A stretch of DNA of 64,000 bases from Strigamia acuminata (taxonomy: Eukaryota; Arthropoda; Chilopoda; Geophilomorpha; Linotaeniidae), in assembly GCA_949358305.1 (NCBI GenBank), contig OX442322.1, positions 4,216,001-4,280,000 of the forward strand. Reading direction: 5' to 3'. Shown here piece after piece: positions 1 to 9,410 of the stretch. Numbering within the stretch: the stretch's first letter is position 1; the number at the start of each line of letters is the position of its first letter. The translations under genes were made by a program, and so were the position numbers. The notes below the pieces were generated by a model. That model was not told where the DNA came from. It saw only the letters and a program-made list of their open reading frames with translations, and ran no database searches.

Positions 1-899
1 TCCAATTCTTCCGCTGTATTCGTGTTCTGGCTGTTATTCGACGGTAATTGTGCTGTGCAATCCCTTGCCCAGTGCCCTGGTTGATTGCACCGAAAACACG
101 GCCCCCGTGGTGATGATCCGGTCGTATTTCCTCTAAAATTCCGCGAATTTTTGCCGCCTCGATAATTCGATTTGCCGCCCCTTTGTCCGCCTCGGTTGTT
201 TTGGCTGCTATTTCCTTGCTGTTGTTGGGATTTAGACGAATTATCATTGTTCTTTGTGCTTGTTCCCATGTTGAAAGCGTCCGTAATTGGCGCTTGGCCC
301 GAATCTCTGCGTTGTTGCGCGAGTCTGCCCTCCTCAGCGACCAATTCCGCTTCAACCTTTTCCAGTGTGAAATCCTTATCGTCCCATCGATAAATACTCT
401 GCACAATTGACTGGTATTCTTGTGGCAGGTATCGGATAAGCTGGAATGCCTGATACAAATTGTCCAGATCGTGTTTGACGTCGGCTAATCGCTTTGCTGC
501 ATTGCGTATCTTCGCCGCAAATACGCCGATCGTCTCCGTCGTTGGTTCGTACTTCAAATTGAAGAATTCGTCGAACAGACGTATTATTCTCGCCCTCGAG
601 ACCGGTTCGAAGTTTGTCTTCAGCGTGTCCCACGCTGTTTTCGCGTCCTCGGTCCCGCTGAGCAATTCGTGATATTGCTCCTCGATGGCGTAGTAAATTA
701 GGCTGAAAGCTCGCCCCTTTCGCAGTTGAAAGTCCGAGCGATCCCGCCAAGACGCTCCCGGTGCCAGCGCTTCTTGTGTCCCGTCGGTGAAAGCCCAACA
801 TCCGTGGTGCATCAACAGCACTTTGATTTGCTGTTTCCACGTGTCATAGTTCGTTCGGTTCAAAAGTGTTATCTTCCGCTCGAGTTTTTCCGTGTCCAT
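1..899 (-). CDS. gag: copia F Gag (partial, open at left edge)
   Basis: The frame opens at the ATG on minus 899 (MDTEKLERKI) and stays open to the edge, about 299 codons. The N-terminal part is a copia-type Gag capsid region of the DUF4219/UBN2 class, with an NYDTWKQQI motif near residue 20 and W/L-rich helices. A Q/N/G/R-rich linker follows, then a CCHC zinc knuckle (CFRCNQPGHWARDC) near residue 275. It should form the particle that packages the RNA. It is highly similar to the copia A Gag (for example CWAFTDGTQEALAPG against CWGFTDGTEEALAPG). The N-terminus comes from translating the reverse complement, and no internal stop was seen. Confidence 0.85.
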   Translation of the reverse strand, partial: MDTEKLERKITLLNRTNYDTWKQQIKVLLMHHGCWAFTDGTQEALAPGASWRDRSDFQLRKGRAFSLIYYAIEEQYHELLSGTEDAKTAWDTLKTNFEPVSRARIIRLFDEFFNLKYEPTTETIGVFAAKIRNAAKRLADVKHDLDNLYQAFQLIRYLPQEYQSIVQSIYRWDDKDFTLEKVEAELVAEEGRLAQQRRDSGQAPITDAFNMGTSTKNNDNSSKSQQQQGNSSQNNRGGQRGGKSNYRGGKNSRNFRGNTTGSSPRGPCFRCNQPGHWARDCTAQLPSNNSQNTNTAEEL

Positions 900-1663
900 T
901 GTGAATTTAGTGCCCACCACTTGTTAAACACTGTATACACACACAGATTTCCTCAAAAACACTTTCAAAACTAGTGCAATAGTGCAATTTTCACAAAGTT
1001 AATGCGCTCTTAGTCTAAGTTAGTGTATCCTAGTAACAACACTAAGCTAATAATGGTATTCAACGATATATTCGAAAATAAAACGAAATAAACGAAATAA
1101 ATAGTTCATATATGTTGTCTTCCTGCTGCAGACTATCCACTTGTTTCGTACTGACAGCTTTGAATCACACTTCACGTGTGGTTGAGAAAGAAAACGCTGA
1201 TTTTTCCTCGTTTTTCCGTCTTTCGTCTCGAAAAATTCAATTCCTTCGAGAATTTTCTCGTTTTTGGCAATTCCTGTTCGTTTATTGCTCGTTCACACTT
1301 CCCGTGTGGTTGTCGAGCGTCGTCGTCCTCGCGTATTTCTCGTTGGGTCGTTTTCCCGACGAAAATTAACGCCACGTCGACGTTACGTATCGCGCCTCGC
1401 GATATTCGGAAAATCGTCCGAAAATTGCAAAAACAGACTTGTAAATCAAATGTTCTATAATGTTCGAACCCGTTTAGTGTTCCTGCGTCGCTTGATGGCC
1501 AATAATCACTTGTAGAACCATGGATCCTTGGCATGAGCACAGGTTGATGACCTTCCTCATGGGCGCCGCCATCTTGGATTTGGAGGAGAAACGCCCACTT
1601 TTTCACCTGTGGTTGACTTGAAATGTTTCTCTTCACTCTGCCTGTTTTTCCCACGTTGTTTGT
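900..1663 (-). other. copia F 5' leader
   Basis: A stretch of about 760 bases lies between primer binding site and gag. It holds a 32-codon ORF (1474-1572), a palindrome-rich block around CGATACGTAACGTCGACG (1371-1406), and two copies of an inverted motif of the form CACACTTCACGTGTGG (about 1166-1182 and 1294-1310). The same blocks occur in the same order in copia A and copia G, so they are conserved leader structures, perhaps for RNA folding or packaging. Confidence 0.6.
1474..1572 (-). CDS. 32-codon ORF in copia F leader (possible uORF)
   Basis: The ORF starts ATG GCG GCG CCC ATG and ends TAA after 32 codons. ORFs of exactly the same length occur at the aligned place in copia A (12480-12578) and copia G (58166-58264). 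Most changes between copies alter amino acids, so a conserved peptide is doubtful and a length-conserved uORF is more likely. The first bases also match the AAnATGGCGGC type of YY1/Pho motif, which could explain the conservation instead. Confidence 0.35.
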   Translation of the reverse strand: MAAPMRKVINLCSCQGSMVLQVIIGHQATQEH

Positions 1664-1675
1664 GGCCCATAACCT
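1664..1675 (-). other. copia F primer binding site, half-tRNA type
   Basis: Minus-strand AGGTTATGGGCC directly follows the LTR. It is complementary to the anticodon arm (GGCCCATAACC) of initiator tRNA-Met, the internal priming site known for Drosophila copia, rather than to the tRNA 3' end. Confidence 0.8.
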
Positions 1676-1993
1676 TGTTGAATAGTGTTGCAAACTTCTG
1701 CAAATAGTGGCAAATGTAGTGGATTGGAAAAACACATCAGGTGAAAGAAATACACATCATGTTAACAGGTGAGAACCAAAACATCAAGTGAGCTTTATTG
1801 ATTGGTCACATGACCTCAATGCAATCAGCGCCACCTGTAGGCAGCATACAGACACTGTATGTAAACAAACGTTGCGATCACTCGCGTTGGCCAAACACAT
1901 ACATTAACACTTAGTTACATGATAATACGCAAAGATATATATACACACATGTTGTAAAAGTGATTGCTTATCAATATACATTATATCTTAACA
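1676..1993 (-). repeat. copia F 5' LTR (318 bp)
   Basis: On the minus strand it starts TGTTAAGATATAATG and ends ATTCAACA. The ends fit TG...CA, the primer site abuts it and gypsy E pol lies outside. Size matches the 317-bp LTR of copia A. Confidence 0.8.
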
Positions 1994-4425
1994 TACACAA
2001 ACCGGACATGACTCTGCCATTTGTCGTCATGACTGACGCCTCTCATGAAGGCTTAGGAGCTGTCCTTTGCCAAGACGTCGATATATTCGACGAAAAGAAG
2101 CAGAAAAACATTTTTGTTCCCAGACCTGTAGCTTATGCAAGCAGAGTTTTACGTGGAGCGGAGAAGCGTTATACAACGCCGGAACTCGAATGTCTCGCAG
2201 TCGTGTGGGCTATCGATCGATTTAAACCATATCTCGAATATGGTACGTTCACTTTAGAATCAGATGCTGAAGCACTGAAATGGTTGATGCGAACGCCTGA
2301 ACCATCTGGGAAATTTGGCCGATGGGCCTTAAGAATCCAATGTGGAAATTTTAAAATTGTTTTTCGAAAAGGTGCTGCTAATCAAGTTGCAGATGCACTT
2401 TCTAGAGCCCCACTAACAGAGGAAGACACTCCTCTTCGTGATCATGTGGAACCTGTCGAAATTAAACAATACTGGCCTGAATGGGACGGAAATCCTTCTG
2501 TTTCATTAAATCGTGCCCCAGAAAAACGAGAATTTTTGGCTAGTATGCGTTCCTATTTTTCAGAAAATTCTAAAGAATGTTCTGAAGAAAGGGAGGGGGA
2601 GGAAGTACAAGAAACTTTGTACAGTGCGTTGACAGAAGTACTTAAGGAAGTCCCTCCTACAAGGAGAGAAATAATAGATGCTCAGTTGCTAGATACTGAA
2701 TGCAAACGCATTCGGGAATATTTATTAAATGACAAGGTTGTTGGGATACCACAATCCGAAATAAAAGAGTGGAAAAACAAAGTCAAAAATTATTGTTTGG
2801 ACAGAAAAGAAAAAGATAGTGATCAAATGATCATCTATTTTAACCCTTCGTTCGAAGAGGAATTAAACGATTCGGGAAACGGCTTTAAAGCCGTTGTACC
2901 CAGTTCACTCGTAAAACGAGTACTCTTCGCTTGTCACGGCCACCCCCTAAGCGGTCACGCTGGGATGAGTAAGACGCTTGAAAAAACTCGTTTAATATAT
3001 TTCTGGCCTGGTATGAGTAGAAGTGTCAGGAACTACGTTAAAAGCTGCACGCACTGTGCCCAGTACAAGCCTATTCAACAGAAAAGGCACGCAGCTCCTT
3101 ACACACCCCACAACATGACCAATCCTTGGGAATGTATTAACATGGACTTGATGGGCCCAAAACCTGCGGGAAGGTCCCAAAACCAGTATATCTTTGTCAT
3201 TATTGACAATTGTACCAAGTTCGTTGAAATTAAGGCTTTGACCAAAGCCACGAGCGCTAATTGCGTTCAAGAATTAAGATCTGTTACAAACAGATGGGGA
3301 CACCCAAAAAAGATTGTGAGCGATAACGGGAAACAATTTGTTTCCGATATTTACAATCAGTATTGCGAAATGTACAACATTCGCCCGGCTCATACGAGCA
3401 CGTACCATGCTTAGGCGAACCCGACAGAGCGAGCCAATAGGGACATCAAAACCATGCTGGCTTTGTACACAGATGTGCACACGCAATGGCCACGTTATTT
3501 AGACGAATTCGCGTTCGCGATGCGAAATAATGTCTCGGCCGCAACGGGCTCAAGCACGATGTTACTTAACACGGGGAGAATCGTAACATTACCCTTCGAC
3601 CCAAGGATTATCAAACATGCTAATCCATTTGACAAGAACAATCCAGAGAAATATGTCAGAGTACTATTGGATGTATTGCGTAGATCGCATCAAGAGATGC
3701 ATCACAGAATTCAATTGATTTTTGAACGACATCGAAAAATACACGAACAAAAGTTCGTAATTACGGAGTTCGAAGTTGGAGATCTAGTTTGGAAACAAAC
3801 TCACATTCTCTCGTGCGCAGATAAAAATATCTCCGCTGGTTTTGCTGAGAAGAGAGATGGTCCGTGGGAAATTACTAAAGTACTTCCAGGCGGAGCGTAT
3901 AAATTACGCAAATTAGCTGATGGTTCGATCGAAAAATCAGTAAATATTAAAGCGTTGTACCCCTATACGCCCTCATACCCGATTGAGACTTGGAAAGTAG
4001 GACAAAAGTCCGCCTCTTACTCGCCTCAAGAAAATCCTAAATGGATGGACGAAAGTAATCAACTTCCGGATGCTGAAGAAATGGAATTAATTCCAGAAAC
4101 TTCCTCAGAAATTCCAATGGAATTATCTGACTCAACTTCAGTGCAGATTGACAAATCTGCGCCCATTAAGTCTAAACATAGACATAGACAACGCTTAACT
4201 GCTATGGAAAGGAAAGCGGCATTAAAAAGAAGCAAAGTTCCAAAGAAACCGCCTCGAAAACCCCGCAAACCCCAACCGTTAGTTCCGCGAACTAGCCTTC
4301 GTCCTCGACGAGAGCGAAGGCCGAATCCTAAATATTCAGATGAAAATTTTGTGCGAAATATTTCCGCAGTATTTAAAAAACCGTACCAACAACACGGCAA
4401 AGCCTCAAAGTTTTGTTGGAATTGA
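1994..4425 (+). pseudogene. pol: gypsy E pol, RNase H and integrase part, one nonsense mutation
   Basis: The frame enters from copia F at the RNase H domain (VVMTDASHEGLGAVLCQ). It continues through the HHCC zinc-binding region (HGHPLSGHAGMSKT then CTHCAQYK) and the integrase core, with catalytic Asp in INMDLMGPKP and Asp in VSDNGKQF. An in-frame TAG at 3412-3414 follows TYHA, just before ANPTERA, which carries the catalytic Glu; gypsy B has Gln there, so CAG became TAG. The frame resumes (3415-4425) through a C-terminal domain with a chromo-like or SH3-like fold signature (VGDLVWK) and a basic, proline-rich tail. RT and protease lie left of copia F or are lost. Confidence 0.88.
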
Positions 4426-5459
4426 CAAGTTTTATCCAAAACTTGAAGACTGTAATTATTTACATGTCTAACAGGTGTAGTGATTCATAATCTCAACACC
4501 GGGGGACAAGATATTACGATATTTATTGAAATTTATATTAAAAATATGAATTTGTTGCGATGAATTAAATATTCGATAGAATATTTTCATTTTTTGGCCG
4601 TATTTAGATGCATTCCAACTAAAATACAGAGAATTACTTTGAAAAGTGATGTTCTCGCCTCTTCACGAGGATACGAGATTTACGAGGTGTGATTAAACCT
4701 CGAACCCGATAATTAATAGGGAATAAAATTCCCAGGGTTCATTGCACAAAAACACTTCGTTAAACACACGGATACTAGTGACTTCGTCCCTTCAACCGTT
4801 TTCGCTTTTCGACTCGAGAATTCGACGCTAATTCATTTAGCCAACTTCAAGCACGAAACTTCCGACAGTAAGTAGTTTCGTTATTATTCTTTGACCAAAG
4901 AATTGAAAAAATTGTTAGCAACAATTGATAAAATATCGGCGTCCCGATAAAAGTTAAAAGTTCACGTGTCATTATAAAAGTGAATCGGCATTAAATCACT
5001 CTGGAAGTTAACTATTCAGTCGAATAGTTTGTGTTAAATTTTGATAATGAATTATTAAGATTTAAGTACGTAGGCACTAATTATTTAAATCAAGTCGCGG
5101 TCGAGGCTTGGATAAATTATTTAGCGATGAATTTTCAATGTGAGATATTTATTAGACTAAGTGTTAATTAATTAATACGAAGTTTATTTTGATATTCAAA
5201 GAGTTTATAGAAACTACAGGAATTTTTCTTTTGAAAAATCAACAAGTTGCGATTTTCAATGAAAATCGCTGTCAGGCGAGTCCATTCTCGTGTCATAAAC
5301 ACAAGGGGAATGTGACTCATTAGTGTCACGTGTTAGGGGTTATAAATAACTCGAGTTGTGTATTTTCGTTGCGAACAATACGTTTTTAATTCTTTGGACT
5401 CAAGGAATGATTATTCAGAGTGGAATTATTTTAATAAAATAATTATTTTGCGTCTGCAG
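4426..5459 (+). other. gypsy E spacer between pol and ORF3
   Basis: This is AT-rich, without a credible ORF. CACCGGGGGA at 4497-4506 is the same 10-mer that forms the polypurine tract before the 3' LTR (7696-7705), so this may be a second, internal polypurine tract. Just before the ORF3 ATG the bases read TTTTGCGTCTGCAG, which resembles a 3' splice site, so ORF3 could come from a spliced RNA. Confidence 0.5.
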
Positions 5460-6977
5460 ATGGGAGGTGGTAAACACCGTTCGAAACGGAGTCATCGACG
5501 ACACCGTCATGAAAGCTCCAGTTCATCTACCTCGTCTAGCGACGAGCAACGTCGTTCGGCCGAACGTGCATATTTGAGGGCTCAACCGATACCGACGGCA
5601 CCCGCCTCCATGTATGCCCTGACACCGTTGCAACTAGCAACGCTAAATTGGCTGAGCGTACACCCGGACGGACTTCCGCTCGATCTGAATACGATGATGC
5701 AGGCCCCATCTACTTCGGCGCAACCGACCGTATTTGAGTCGGCGCAATTGGCACCGTTGGCCCAGGTGGCATACCCGCCCGCGAACGTTATCAACGTCCC
5801 GTTGGCCCCGCATTCGCCCGAATTTCGGCCGCCAACTGCAAGCGTGGCGCCTACCGTCGCCAACACGTCGAATGCGACTGCACCGACTGTAGCGGGACAA
5901 TCAACATCCGTTGTGCGTCTCCCCGCCGGAGCCGAGTCGACCGCGTCGGAGAGTGGGTGGAACGAGCCGCCACCGAGCGCCCTGCGATTTTCCGAGCCCG
6001 TATCTCGCAACCGCGAGTACCGAGCCGCCAACAAGGCGAAAAAGAAGGACGAGAAGGCCCGTCTGCGCAAGGAGCAGTGCGAACGTGACATGGCAGCCGG
6101 AATACCTCACGATAACATCGTGACCGACCAGGCCACGGAGACGATCTGCCCATTTTGCGTCGGCTGTGGGTGGTGCTGCGGTGCATCCGCAGGTTCCTCA
6201 TTAATGAGATGTCCAAACTGCCAAGGACAAAAAACGCGACCGCGTTTGGAGCCGTGGCGCAAGGAGGTTCAGCCCCACGTGGTGAAAGGCATTAAGCCGA
6301 ATGAGAAGCGATGTTGGGCTCACTGCCCAAAGTGCCGACTTTTCCTAAATAGTCGTGGCGAAGCGGTCTACATCGACCCGCGCTTCCTCACCTGGACCCG
6401 TGCTGAAGCCAACGCCGGCGTAAGAGTCGAATCCCTTCGACAGTCGCCGCCGCCATCAGAGAGATCCGAAGTTTCTACCGAAACTGTCCAGGCCGCCGAA
6501 AGCATCGGAAGCGAGGTTCAAGAGGAAATCGTTCGATCAAGAGCGATGTCGCGTGGTCGAGGCTGCCTCACGCTCGACCGAGCAAAGGAGATTGCCAAGG
6601 TTCAACGAACCAACATCTTGGCACGAGGGCGAGCTCGTAAGCTTCAGATGGCAGTGGAAAAGTCGGCCAAACCATTGGAGGATCCTCCAGCGGCCGTAAC
6701 CGACGTGTCCCGCGCCCCTCCAGCGTCTAAGTCTGAGACTTCGGACGACGCCCAGTTTGAAGACGCCGAGGAGTTGCTTTCCGTCGTTGATTTCGACGAC
6801 ATGCCGTTTCCGCCTCCGAGTCCGGAAGAGATTGAAGCGCCGGAAGAAGCTGTGTTTTCCGCCGTCTCGACAGAGGCGACTGAAGAGTCTGATTTTCTGA
6901 CTTCTGCTGAAGTCGAGAAAAAGGAAGAGAAAGATTCGACTGACGTCGAGAAGAAGGAACGAAAGGGACAAAATTAA
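5460..6977 (+). CDS. gypsy E ORF3, cysteine-rich protein of unknown function (505 aa)
   Basis: The ATG at 5460 is chosen because the upstream extension to 5358 has only a GTG. The product has a basic/Ser-rich N-terminus (KHRSKRSHRRHRHESSS), a Pro/Ala/Thr-rich region, and then a cysteine domain at about residues 200-300. Key parts are CERDMAAGIPHDN, CPFC, a CPNC about 15 residues later, then CPKC and a final DPRFL. The C-terminal 200 residues are charged, largely acidic. The same core occurs in the third ORF of gypsy B (34988-36370), which places it as a conserved gene downstream of pol. There is no signal peptide or membrane segment, so it is not Env-like. Zinc binding is inferred from the Cys pairs; the function is unknown. 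Confidence 0.75.
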   Translation: MGGGKHRSKRSHRRHRHESSSSSTSSSDEQRRSAERAYLRAQPIPTAPASMYALTPLQLATLNWLSVHPDGLPLDLNTMMQAPSTSAQPTVFESAQLAPLAQVAYPPANVINVPLAPHSPEFRPPTASVAPTVANTSNATAPTVAGQSTSVVRLPAGAESTASESGWNEPPPSALRFSEPVSRNREYRAANKAKKKDEKARLRKEQCERDMAAGIPHDNIVTDQATETICPFCVGCGWCCGASAGSSLMRCPNCQGQKTRPRLEPWRKEVQPHVVKGIKPNEKRCWAHCPKCRLFLNSRGEAVYIDPRFLTWTRAEANAGVRVESLRQSPPPSERSEVSTETVQAAESIGSEVQEEIVRSRAMSRGRGCLTLDRAKEIAKVQRTNILARGRARKLQMAVEKSAKPLEDPPAAVTDVSRAPPASKSETSDDAQFEDAEELLSVVDFDDMPFPPPSPEEIEAPEEAVFSAVSTEATEESDFLTSAEVEKKEEKDSTDVEKKERKGQN

Positions 6978-7707
6978 CGTTCGTTATTTTTTTCCGAGTG
7001 GAGATTTTTATGACTAAAAATGTTCCAAGTGTTTGTTGTGTGTTTTTGCAATTACGAAATATTCCCACGAGTATTGTGTTTGTTTGTTTCAAGATCTTGA
7101 ACTAATCATTAAATACTCAAACGAGTATAGTTTAATTTAAAAATTGGATTCAATTTAATTTGTTTTGTTTTTCGAATTCAATTTGGATGTTTATTTGAAT
7201 TAATCATATTAATATATGTGTGATTGTTTAGTTTATTTTTCATAATTATTTGTGAAAATTGTGTTTGTTTTTTGCTTTGATCGAAGTGTTGAAGAATTTC
7301 AAGTTGAAATTCGTTAATTTTTTATGACAATCGTAATAAAAAGTTAGTAGTTTAGATTTTCCGATAAATAAAATTTTGCATAAATTTATTTTATTTGATC
7401 ATCTGGATAATTAATAAGCTGTGAAGAAGTTTATTTGATAGAGAAAATAAAATTTCTATCGAAATTAGTTTTCTCGAACATGTATCCATGTTCGGACGAG
7501 TTCATTTCCTTAGCAACCGAGAGTTGCGCAGTACAGAGAAGCCGATTAGTCTAATCGGGTGACGAAGTTTCTGAAAGAAATAACGTGATTAAGTTTAATA
7601 AAATACTTACCAAGTGGATTAATTCGATAGAATTAGGTGAACATTTCTTATACATTAAGAATGACAATTGAAGAGTTAGTAAACTCTATGCTTGTCACCG
7701 GGGGATG
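6978..7707 (+). other. gypsy E 3' untranslated region and polypurine tract
   Basis: This is AT-rich non-coding sequence with no ORF of note. It ends in the polypurine tract CACCGGGGGATG (7696-7707), immediately before the LTR; such a tract primes plus-strand DNA synthesis. Confidence 0.7.
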
Positions 7708-9410
7708 TGTGATGATTACAAATCCGTATTTATCAATGTTCACAATAGATGGCGCTGTTTACCAAACGCGCGTAATTCAAACTCGATAAAACTAAAAAGT
7801 GTGATAAATAATTATTTAGACACGGTGAATAAAATATAACTATTTTATTCGACATAAACTAAGTATTAATTACTTGATGATGTTGACTCTGTTAAATCAA
7901 TATCCACGCTACTTACCTGTCGAAGGGAACCAACTGGACCCTTCCGGACCCCAACTGGGCCCATCTGGACATAGTCATATATTAGGTCCGGACTAGTGAC
8001 CCACGAATCCGCCGATTCGTATGCTGATTGGCTGTCGCCAATCTAGTAGTTCTACAGAACTATATAAGCATCAGTTTTCACCCAGTAATCCCCCTGGCTT
8101 GATAACTGTAAATGTCTGTAATTGAATTGTTGTTATCGTTTGATTTCACTTTCTTATCGACACATCAGGCCACCTCAGCTCTCCACAATCGGTATTCATT
8201 ACTATTGTTATTGTTGTTGTAGGGCCTTTTCGGGAAGGCTAACTCCGGTAATAGACATGCATCCGCATGAAATGGCCCCGTAACGTTAGCTTGCTGTTCT
8301 ACGGGACAGTTAGAGTTCGTACGGTGGCTCAATATAACGGTCGTATACAGTACGACCTTGCTAAATGAAAGTAGGTCCCTCAGCTAACTGACCTCAGTCC
8401 GCTGCAGGATGGCTGTTGTAAACAGCCCTCGCAGGTTCCCGTCTTTCTACGATTGGTCCTTCCGCTCGTTAAAAGTCGGTAAAGGCCTAATGTACAGGTA
8501 ACACGCCGGGTTGGTAGCCCGTGAGTAATATCTTCAGATGTTGCGAGAAACAACTACCTGGATAATGGTAATCCAACGGCAGTGGCCGATAAATATTTTA
8601 CCCGGTGCTCGATCAGTGGATCCCGCCATCGTAAGGCATGCTGGCGGATGGAGGAGTCAAATCCTCCCGCGATGGTTCTCTCGACCGTCGTGACGGTCGC
8701 CGCCCCATTGTACCCTCCGGGTTAGTAACCCGTGAACGATATATAAAATATATCGTGTTAAACAAATTACTCGGGCATTGGTAATCCTGTATTGGCAATA
8801 TCTTTTAAACCCGGTAAGTCCATAGAAATGTTTACCTGGTGGTTGGTACTCGGTGCCTGATCACGAGATCTTGTCGTCGTAAGGCATGCTGGCGGATGGA
8901 GTCTCAACAACTGCCGCGACGTTCTCTCAATTGTCGTGACGGTCTCCGCTCAATTAATATTTATACAACAATTCATTTGTTGTATTCCACTAATTACTTT
9001 ACTTTTATTCATTTGGAACATGGAATATTCTGCTGAATATTCCTACTTATGCGAAGGATTCTTCGCATTATTAGATACTCGAGCTGCGGACCAAATACGT
9101 CTCCGTAGTGATATTTGTGACGATGCCGCAAGTCAGCCGTATCCCTCTGGCTTCGCCCGGATCCTCAACCAGTTGATGCCGCCCGTTTACACGCGTCAAG
9201 AACCCATCTTTGTTATTGTTAATATTTAGTAATAAATATGTTATGTCACACTAAAACTGTAAGTTATTTCTATTCGATCACGTGCCATGTTTGTAAAGAC
9301 TTCCGTAGTTTATCTCGGTTAGGTTGTTGCTAAACTTAGCAACGTCTTGTATAAACCGAATTATCTATCTCAAAGGACTAATAAATTAGCCCAAAAGTAG
9401 AATCGTCACA
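7708..9410 (+). repeat. gypsy E 3' LTR (1703 bp)
   Basis: It starts TGTGATGATTAC after the polypurine tract and ends AATCGTCACA, where gypsy A pol sequence begins. The ends match those of the gypsy B LTR (TGTGAC...GTCACA), and the unusual length is similar (1667 bp in B). A TATA-like TATATAAG lies at 8061-8068 and AATAAA-type signals near 9230. ORFs inside are not credible genes. Confidence 0.82.
8508..8955 (+). repeat. diverged tandem duplication inside gypsy E LTR
   Basis: Two adjacent units, about 8508-8717 and 8718-8955, share the frame GGGTTGGTAGCCCGTGA / GGGTTAGTAACCCGTGA at the start and CGTAAGGCATGCTGGCGGA followed by a TCGTGACGGTC-type segment further on. They are clearly diverged, so the duplication is old. 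Confidence 0.6.

Larger units (their letters stand above)
1..1993 (-). mobile_element. copia F, Ty1/copia-type LTR retrotransposon, 5' part (runs off left edge)
   Basis: Read on the minus strand the order is 5' LTR (1993-1676), primer binding site, long leader and gag, with gag still open at the left edge. Its gag closely resembles that of copia A at 13095, so both belong to one family. It is inserted in the RNase H part of gypsy E pol: the gypsy sequence resumes at 1994, and TACAC (1994-1998) is the expected 5-bp target duplication, whose partner lies outside the window. Pol and the 3' LTR are not visible. Confidence 0.88.
1994..9410 (+). mobile_element. gypsy E, Ty3/gypsy-type retrotransposon, 3' part
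   Basis: Visible parts are the end of pol (RNase H and integrase), a long spacer, a third ORF and a 3' LTR. The 5' part is beyond copia F, left of the window. Its pol is nearly identical to gypsy A pol, so the two are copies of one family in opposite orientation. The LTR end at 9410 abuts gypsy A pol (minus) exactly, so gypsy E was inserted into gypsy A near the start of the integrase zinc-binding region. Confidence 0.85.

Noticed and set aside
8613-9229. Short ORFs in the gypsy E LTR
   Set aside because: They lie fully inside an LTR, have no start context or family match, and are of chance length.
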